Assembly (NCBI GenBank): GCA_005778315.1
Contig: SXOW01000348.1
Location: 1 to 11,257, forward strand
Direction: 5' to 3'
Source of the DNA: Acidobacteriota bacterium
Lineage (GTDB): Bacteria; Acidobacteriota; Vicinamibacteria; Vicinamibacterales; UBA8438
Length of the DNA: 11,257 bases
Shown: piece by piece, positions 6,628 through 11,257 of the stretch
How the letters are laid out: each line of letters opens with the position of its first letter
Position numbering within the stretch: position 1 is the first letter of the stretch
Made by a program: the position numbers and the translations under genes
Notes under the pieces: model-generated
What the model saw: only the letters and a program-made list of their open reading frames with translations
Told to the model about the DNA's origin: nothing
Database searches by the model: none

Positions 6628-7854
6628 TCAGTCAACCGTCCACAGCGTGAGGGTGTCGACATCCTTGATGAAGATGCGGTTTCCTGAAACGGCGGGCTGA
6701 GCCCAGGTGGCGCTGTCAGCAACGGTGTAGCTCCGGATCCGTTCCAACCCCGCTCCACTCAAGCGCCCCACGATCATCTCCGCGTCATCGTTGAGGAGCA
6801 ACAGCAGATCATCGGCTTTGACCACCGCCGTATTGTCCGCCTCTCGCGGCGCTCCGCGCCATCGCACGACGCCGGTTCGGGCATCCAGGACGAAGTACTG
6901 ACCGGCGGAGCGGTGCGACAACCCAAAAACGGCGTCCCCGACGAGCACCGGATTGCTGAGCTCCATCGCCACCTCATCGGTCTCCCAGACGACGCTCACC
7001 GACCACACCCCGTCGCGACGGCGCGGTCGCAGCGCTTTGACTCCGGAGTCTTGTCCAGTGACCAGGACCATCCCGTCGTACACCAGCGGCGTTACCGCAT
7101 GCACTTCTTCGCGGTTGATCGGGTAGTCCCACAACAGCGCGCCGTCTGCGAGGGAGACGCCCTCAATGACCTGATAGGCGACCGAAATCACCTGTTTGAC
7201 ACCATCCAGCTCGGCGATGACGGGCGACGCCCACAAGCCCTGGTCACCCGTCGTCCAGGCGACCTCACCGGTGGCCGCATCAAAGGCCGTCAACGGTCCA
7301 TACCCCGGGTGCAGCATCACGCGGTCGCCGTGCGCGACTGGCGAGACGGATGTCCCAAACAAGGGCTGACCGTCCGGAGCTGGAATCTGCCAGACGACCG
7401 CACCAGACGCGCCGTCGAACGCGGACACCGCCCCGGCAATGCCGTGTGTATAGAGTCTCCCTCCATGAAAGAGCGGGGTCGCCTTCGGGCCGTCTCCGTG
7501 TCTGGCGGTCCCGGAAAAAGGCTCGTACGGGGCCGCGTACGCGGTCCGCCACAGCACCTCGCCGGTCGCCGCGCTCAGCGCGGTGGCGACTTCATCGCCC
7601 CTGTGTCTGGTAAACGTGTAGACGGTCTCGCCGACGACGAGCGGGGTGGCGTACCCTTCACCCACCTCGACCGCCCAGTGCCGCGTCAGGGTGTCGGGCC
7701 ATTGGACCGGCGCTTCGAACGCACTGGCCGATCCATCACGGGTGCGCCCCCGCCACTGGGCGTAGTCTGTCGGGCTGTCCTGGGCGCCGGCCGCCGGGAC
7801 CAGCCCAACGAGCAGCGCACCGAGCGTGCTGGCCTGCAGCACCCTGACTCGCAT
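6628..7854 (-). CDS. Exported PQQ-type beta-propeller repeat protein
   Basis: This encodes a 408-residue periplasmic protein. It has a Sec signal peptide (residues 1-24, cleavage likely after PAAGA, before QDS) followed by the YAQWRGRTRDG motif typical of exported 'WxQWRGPxRDG' proteins. Propeller blades show as repeats: ALSAATGEVLWR (92-103), AFDGASGAVVWQ (145-156), AFDAATGEVAWT (190-201), GVSLADGALLWD (232-243) and VLDARTGVVRWR (322-333). The repeat class (PQQ-like, pfam PQQ_2) is shared by BamB and by quinoprotein dehydrogenases. No haem-binding CxxCH or dehydrogenase active site is visible, so a binding or scaffold role is more likely than redox catalysis. The ATG start lacks a clear Shine-Dalgarno. 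The gene is divergent from padR with a 127-bp gap. Its C-terminal 63 codons are duplicated at 5265-5446. Confidence 0.88.
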   Translation of the reverse strand: MRVRVLQASTLGALLVGLVPAAGAQDSPTDYAQWRGRTRDGSASAFEAPVQWPDTLTRHWAVEVGEGYATPLVVGETVYTFTRHRGDEVATALSAATGEVLWRTAYAAPYEPFSGTARHGDGPKATPLFHGGRLYTHGIAGAVSAFDGASGAVVWQIPAPDGQPLFGTSVSPVAHGDRVMLHPGYGPLTAFDAATGEVAWTTGDQGLWASPVIAELDGVKQVISVAYQVIEGVSLADGALLWDYPINREEVHAVTPLVYDGMVLVTGQDSGVKALRPRRRDGVWSVSVVWETDEVAMELSNPVLVGDAVFGLSHRSAGQYFVLDARTGVVRWRGAPREADNTAVVKADDLLLLLNDDAEMIVGRLSGAGLERIRSYTVADSATWAQPAVSGNRIFIKDVDTLTLWTVD

Positions 7855-7860
7855 CGCCCG

Positions 7861-7889
7861 ATGCTAAACGAACGTGCTCAACCGCGCAA
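7861..7889 (-). promoter_or_regulatory. Candidate promoter of the propeller gene (leaderless spacing)
   Basis: On the minus strand TTGCGC (7889-7884), a 17-bp spacer and TAGCAT (7866-7861) form a weak sigma-70-like pair. The -10 box ends six bases before the ATG, so transcription would start at about the A of the start codon. That would agree with the lack of a Shine-Dalgarno site. Both hexamers are imperfect, so this could be coincidence. Confidence 0.3.
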
Positions 7890-7926
7890 ACTCGCACACC
7901 CCCGCCAGTCGCCAAACGGCCACGTC

Positions 7927-7932
7927 TTGACA
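7927..7932 (+). promoter_or_regulatory. Candidate -35 box of the padR-permease operon
   Basis: A perfect TTGACA faces padR. The -10 box is not clear: GCTGAT at 7950-7955 gives the standard 17-bp spacing but matches only three of six consensus bases, and GATGAT at 7953-7958 matches four with a 20-bp spacer. The predicted transcription start falls close to the palindrome at 7961-7976. Confidence 0.42.
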
Positions 7933-7960
7933 GACGCAACAGCTGGGCAGCTGATGATGC

Positions 7961-7976
7961 ATATCTAGCTATGTAT
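7961..7976. promoter_or_regulatory. Candidate PadR operator (palindrome)
   Basis: ATATCTAGCTATGTAT is a 16-bp imperfect palindrome centred on TAGCTA, with outer ATA/TAT arms (12 of 16 positions symmetric, plus G7959/C7978 outside). It lies between the candidate -35 box and the padR ATG, in an AT-rich island that stands out from GC-rich surroundings. PadR repressors are known to bind AT-rich inverted repeats at their own promoters and often autoregulate; binding here is inferred from position and symmetry. Confidence 0.45.
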
Positions 7977-7981
7977 ACGTC

Positions 7982-8320
7982 ATGAAAACAAAGACGCGGA
8001 ACGACATCCTGCAGGGCCCGCTGGCCCTCCTGGTCCTCAAGACACTGGCGTCCAACGGGCGGATGCACGGCTACGCGATCACCGCGCACATCAAGAACGT
8101 CTCGGCCAACCTGCTGCGCGTCGAAGAAGGGTCGCTCTATCCCGCCCTCCATCGCATGGAACAGGACGGCTGGCTGCGGTCAGAGTGGGGCGTCACGGAA
8201 CGCAAACGCGAGGCTCGGTTCTACACCATCACGCGCCGTGGACACCGACAGCTTGCCGAGGAAGAAGCGTGCTGGACCCAGCTCACCGACGGTGTCGCAC
8301 GCGTCTTGGGCTACGTCTAA
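7982..8320 (+). CDS. PadR family transcriptional regulator
   Basis: This encodes a 112-residue PadR-type winged-helix regulator of the short form without the C-terminal Vir_act_alpha_C domain. The family marks are DILQGPLALLVLKTLASNG (8-26) for the first helices, MHGYAITAHI (28-37), the recognition region VEEGSLYPALHRMEQDGWL (47-65), and the wing RKREARFYTITRRGHRQL (74-91). The C-terminal helix (about 90-110) mediates dimerisation in this family. The protein would repress its own operon by binding an inverted repeat in the promoter. The ATG matches the usual family start, but no Shine-Dalgarno site precedes it. Only 21 bp separate it from the downstream permease, so the two form an operon. 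PadR-ADOP pairs are a recurrent arrangement in Acidobacteria; the inducing signal is unknown. Confidence 0.93.
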   Translation: MKTKTRNDILQGPLALLVLKTLASNGRMHGYAITAHIKNVSANLLRVEEGSLYPALHRMEQDGWLRSEWGVTERKREARFYTITRRGHRQLAEEEACWTQLTDGVARVLGYV

Positions 8321-8330
8321 CCCGTTCACC

Positions 8331-8335
8331 GGAGG
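8331..8335 (+). promoter_or_regulatory. Ribosome binding site of the second permease
   Basis: GGAGG six bases upstream of the ATG at 8342, inside the 21-bp gap after padR. It confirms the permease start and suggests strong translation within the operon. Confidence 0.75.
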
Positions 8336-8341
8336 GCGCAC

Positions 8342-10912
8342 ATGTCTCGACGTCGACGGTTTTGGAATGTCTTCCGCGCCGCTCGGGTGCAGGACGATAT
8401 CCAACGCGAGCTCGCCTTCCATCTGGCTGAGCGCGCGGACCAGCTGCGCGCTGACGGGCTGAGCGCGGAGGAGGCCACGCGCCTCGCCCGGCGACAGCTC
8501 GGCAACCTGTCCGTCCAGGCCGAACGCACGCGCGATGCGGACGTGGCGCTGTGGGCGGACGCCTGCGCGCGCAACGTGCGCTTCGCCGTCCGGGCGCTGG
8601 CACGAAACCCCGGATTCGCGATCCCGGTCGCGCTGACGCTCGCGCTCGGTATCGGCGCCAACACGGCGGTGTTTTCCGCGATTGACACCATTCTGCTGCA
8701 ACCGTTGCCGTTCCCGGACGGCGACCGCCTCATGCGGGTGACACAGACGTCCGACGACTCCGCCGAGACCAACATCGCGCCGGCCCGCCTGGAAGACTGG
8801 AACCGCTTGAGCGACACCTTCGAGGCGATCACCGGGTACTTCATGGAGGATGTCTCCGACACGTCCGGCGAGCTGCCGGAACGGGTGAGGCGGGCTTTTG
8901 TGGCGCCGCGATTTCTCGACGTCTGGGGCATGGCGCCGGCTCGCGGACGAGACTTCGTCGCGGCGGAGCATCAAGATGGCGGCCCGTCCGCAGTGCTCAT
9001 CAGCGACCGCTACTGGCGAAGCCGCCTCGGTGGCAACCCGAACGCACTAGGGAGCCCGGTTCGCATCGGTGCCACCTCGTATCCAATCGTCGGCATCATG
9101 CCCGCCGCCTTTCGGTTTCCCGACCGCGACGTCGACCTGTGGCTACCGAGTACCGCGGCGGCCAGCGCACCACGAGCGGCCACGTGGTACGAGGGCGTCG
9201 GGAGGCTCGAGCCGGGCGTCACGGTGGACCAGGCGCGTGCCGATCTCGCCGTCGTACAGACCCAACTGGGCGCGCAATACCCAGACACGGACGCGGCCGT
9301 GGCGGTCAGCGTGGTCCCGCTCAAGGATGCCGCGGTGGGTGGGGTTCGTGGGTCACTGTGGCTGTTGTTCGGTGCCGTGTCGGTCTTATTGCTGATCATG
9401 TGCACCAACATCGCAGCCCTGCTTCTTTCGCGTGCTGTACAGCGGCAGCAAGAAGTCGCCGTCCGCTTCGCCCTCGGGGCGTCCCGCGTGACGCTCGCCG
9501 CGCAGATGCTGACGGAGACCGCGGTTCTCGTATTCGTGGGCGCCAGCATCAGCCTGTTGGTCGTCGCCGGCGCCTCCGCCGCGTTTCGGATGCTCGCCCC
9601 GACGTTCCCACGGCTGGACGAGGTCAGCATCAGCTGGTCGATGGTCCTGTGCACGGTGGTCTCGGCCATCGTGGTGGCCGTGTTCTGCGGTCTGTTTCCC
9701 GCTATACGCTGCGCGCGCGGACTGGATGCCCTCGGCGCGGCCGGCCGTGCACACGTGTCCCACCGCCATTCGCTGCAATGGCTGCTTGTGGGCGTACAGG
9801 TCGCCCTCTCCGTCATGTTGCTCGCCGGGGCCGGGCTGTTACTCCGCAGTGTCCAGGAGCTTTCACGCGTGGCGCCTGGTTTCGACGTCAGCCGTGTGCT
9901 GACGTTCCGGGTGAGCGGAAGCTATGCGGAGTCCAGGGACTACAACCGCGTCGTCCAGCGAATCGATGGGACATTGGACGAGCTGCAGGCGCTGCCAGGC
10001 GTCGACTCGGCCGCGACCGCCACGATGCTGCCAGGTGTCCCGGGCCAGTACGAAATCGAGTTCACGCTGGTTGAAGGACGCGCCGACACCGAACCGAGAC
10101 TGGTTGCCGAGAGCCGTTTTGTCTCACCCAGCTACTTCGAGACGATGCAGATTCCGGTGCTGGACGGCGAGCCGTGCCGTCGCCGCCCGGTTGGCGAGTC
10201 GGACGTGATGGTGAACCGTGCGTTCGCAGAACGGTATTTCACCCCGCGGTCCCCGATCGGGCTGCACCTGGTCGACAGTGGTCGGATCGTAGGGATTGTC
10301 GGAGACGCGCGAGAGCGTGGCATCGACCGAGACCCCGTGCCGACGGTCTATGCCTGTTTCAGTGCACCCAATCCGATGCCCGCCTATCTGGTCAGAACGC
10401 GGGGCGAACCAGAGGGGATGGCCCAAGCCGTGCGTGTGAAGCTCAAGGAGCTCGAACCGCTGCGGTCGGTCTACGACATCGCCCCGCTGGACGAGCAGAT
10501 AGGTAGCGCGTTCTCTGAGAACCGTCTGCGCTCATGGCTCCTCGCGCTCTTTGCGGGCACGGCCTTGTCGCTCGCGTGCGTGAGTCTGTACGGCACGCTC
10601 AGCTACACCACACGTCTTCGCCGGCGCGAGATAGGCCTGCGGCTGGCACTCGGCGCAGGCCGAGGCGGCGTTGTCCGCCAGCTCCTGGCGAGCGCGCTCC
10701 GGGTCGTCGGCCTGGCCTGTGTCATCGGCCTCGGGCTCACGGCGTTATTCACGCGGGTCTTATCGGGCATGCTGTTTGGCGTCTCGACGACTGACCCGGC
10801 GACGCTGGCCGGCGTGGTTGCGCTTGTTCTGACCGTGGCCGTGTTCGCAGCACTGCTCCCCGCCGTGCGCGCCGCACTCCTCGAACCAGTTCGAGTCCTC
10901 CGCGAGGAGTAG
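8342..10912 (+). CDS. ABC transporter permease, ADOP type with N-terminal prefix domain
   Basis: This encodes an 856-residue inner-membrane permease. Residues 1-75 form the cytoplasmic 'permease prefix' helical domain (RRRRFWNVFRAARVQDDIQR, ELAFHLAERADQL, GLSAEEATRLARRQLGN). TM1 follows at about 92-115 (ALTLALGIGANTAVFSAID), a MacB-type periplasmic domain at about 120-335, and FtsX helices at about 337-361, 391-412 and 434-455. The second half repeats this: a helix at about 478-500, a periplasmic domain at about 510-728, and helices at about 731-753, 783-804 and 819-841, with RRREIGLRLALGAGRGGV as the FtsX signature and the terminal EPVRVLREE. The full ADOP length argues for an intact gene. 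It is the second gene of the padR operon. No ATPase or HlyD-like adaptor is encoded nearby, as usual for these orphan permeases; mechanism and substrate are unknown. It is a distant paralogue of the 2719-5196 permease. Confidence 0.93.
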   Translation: MSRRRRFWNVFRAARVQDDIQRELAFHLAERADQLRADGLSAEEATRLARRQLGNLSVQAERTRDADVALWADACARNVRFAVRALARNPGFAIPVALTLALGIGANTAVFSAIDTILLQPLPFPDGDRLMRVTQTSDDSAETNIAPARLEDWNRLSDTFEAITGYFMEDVSDTSGELPERVRRAFVAPRFLDVWGMAPARGRDFVAAEHQDGGPSAVLISDRYWRSRLGGNPNALGSPVRIGATSYPIVGIMPAAFRFPDRDVDLWLPSTAAASAPRAATWYEGVGRLEPGVTVDQARADLAVVQTQLGAQYPDTDAAVAVSVVPLKDAAVGGVRGSLWLLFGAVSVLLLIMCTNIAALLLSRAVQRQQEVAVRFALGASRVTLAAQMLTETAVLVFVGASISLLVVAGASAAFRMLAPTFPRLDEVSISWSMVLCTVVSAIVVAVFCGLFPAIRCARGLDALGAAGRAHVSHRHSLQWLLVGVQVALSVMLLAGAGLLLRSVQELSRVAPGFDVSRVLTFRVSGSYAESRDYNRVVQRIDGTLDELQALPGVDSAATATMLPGVPGQYEIEFTLVEGRADTEPRLVAESRFVSPSYFETMQIPVLDGEPCRRRPVGESDVMVNRAFAERYFTPRSPIGLHLVDSGRIVGIVGDARERGIDRDPVPTVYACFSAPNPMPAYLVRTRGEPEGMAQAVRVKLKELEPLRSVYDIAPLDEQIGSAFSENRLRSWLLALFAGTALSLACVSLYGTLSYTTRLRRREIGLRLALGAGRGGVVRQLLASALRVVGLACVIGLGLTALFTRVLSGMLFGVSTTDPATLAGVVALVLTVAVFAALLPAVRAALLEPVRVLREE

Positions 10913-10974
10913 CCACCCGGACACGCCTCCACCAGCGTCGAGACCATCCTGCGGACAGCGCCCGCCGAACGGTA

Positions 10975-11257
10975 TCAGCGGTAGCCGAACAAGGGCGGGA
11001 ACACGGCCACGACCATCGCCGCCCATATGGAGTACACGGGCAGGTACGCGACCTGCCATCGCTCCAGGGCCGCGAACGACCCACGGCGCTGCAGGAAGCG
11101 CAGGTAGAGCCAGGCCGACCACGCGAGATTGACGAGCAGGATGAAGTTCTCGCCAAGCGCCGCCACGCGGTTGGGGGTCACGCCGAACTCGTTGATGCGG
11201 CTTGCGATCGCCGCGAGCGCCACCCCATCGACGACGAGCGCACTCACGACGAGCAAC
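10975..11257 (-). CDS. Membrane protein, C-terminal part (cut by window edge)
   Basis: A minus-strand frame enters from the right edge and ends at TGA (10977-10975), giving about 94 residues. Three hydrophobic segments are visible: SALVVDGVALAAIASRI near the edge, GENFILLVNLAWSAWLYLRF in the middle, and AYLPVYSIWAAMVVAVFPPL at the end, separated by the motif NEFGVTPNRVAALG and a charged loop RRGSFAALERWQ. The 'FG.TPNR...LG.N' and 'YLPVY..W......FP..F' patterns recall the C-terminal portion of a large conserved bacterial membrane-protein family (DUF4153-like), but I cannot confirm the name. The real start is outside the window; the first TTG seen is simply an internal leucine codon. It is convergent with the second permease, and the 62-bp gap between them has no clear terminator. 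Confidence 0.68.
   Translation of the reverse strand, partial: LLVVSALVVDGVALAAIASRINEFGVTPNRVAALGENFILLVNLAWSAWLYLRFLQRRGSFAALERWQVAYLPVYSIWAAMVVAVFPPLFGYR

Noticed and set aside
6913..7968. 351-codon plus-strand frame
   Set aside because: It is antisense to the intact propeller gene; the repeats and signal peptide on the minus strand decide.
9010..9816. 268-codon minus-strand frame inside the second permease
   Set aside because: Shadow of a well-supported permease; Thr/Ala/Arg-rich low-complexity translation.
10877..10909. CTCCTCG/CGAGGAG inverted repeat at the end of the second permease, with inner TCGAA/TTCGA
   Set aside because: It lies inside coding sequence and is not followed by a T-run, so I do not call it a terminator.

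Overview
The window (about 11.3 kb, high GC) looks like a chromosomal segment from an Acidobacteriota-type soil or sediment bacterium. The strongest clue is two very long FtsX/MacB-type permeases of the ADOP (acidobacterial duplicated orphan permease) architecture, one preceded by its usual PadR-type repressor. Other genes fit: a PQQ-type beta-propeller protein, a TPR lipoprotein with the CAMCYWG motif, and mostly ATG/GTG starts with good Shine-Dalgarno sites. The taxonomic call is inference; no rRNA or tRNA gene is visible.

Layout. Bases 1-149 (minus) hold the first 49 codons of a DUF1835-type gene that runs off the left edge, divergent from a MOSC-domain protein (369-851, plus). A minus-strand block follows: a TPR lipoprotein (928-2592), read after an ADOP permease (2719-5196) on the same strand. 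Upstream of this permease is a scar (5265-5545): the helix-turn-helix start of an IS30-like transposase is joined to a 182-bp piece of the C-terminal part of a PQQ-propeller gene. That piece is about 91% identical to the intact propeller gene 1.4 kb away. Bases 5546-6627 are degraded: a possible remnant with a good ribosome binding site at 5641, and a frameshifted, start-less conserved gene on the minus strand (5964 to about 6499). The intact propeller gene (6628-7854, minus) is divergent from a PadR-ADOP operon (7982-10912, plus). The right edge carries the C-terminal part of a membrane protein (10975-11257, minus).

How it may work together. The PadR repressor and the downstream ADOP permease form a two-gene operon with a candidate palindromic operator at 7961-7976, which could also affect the divergent propeller gene. 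The second permease has no PadR next to it and no N-terminal prefix domain; it may be transcribed with the TPR lipoprotein. The propeller fragment just upstream of that permease suggests a second propeller-permease module once lay here and was partly deleted in an IS30-associated event. I see no CRISPR array, toxin-antitoxin pair, defence island or prophage. The most unusual part of the window is the rearranged 5.2-6.6 kb interval.
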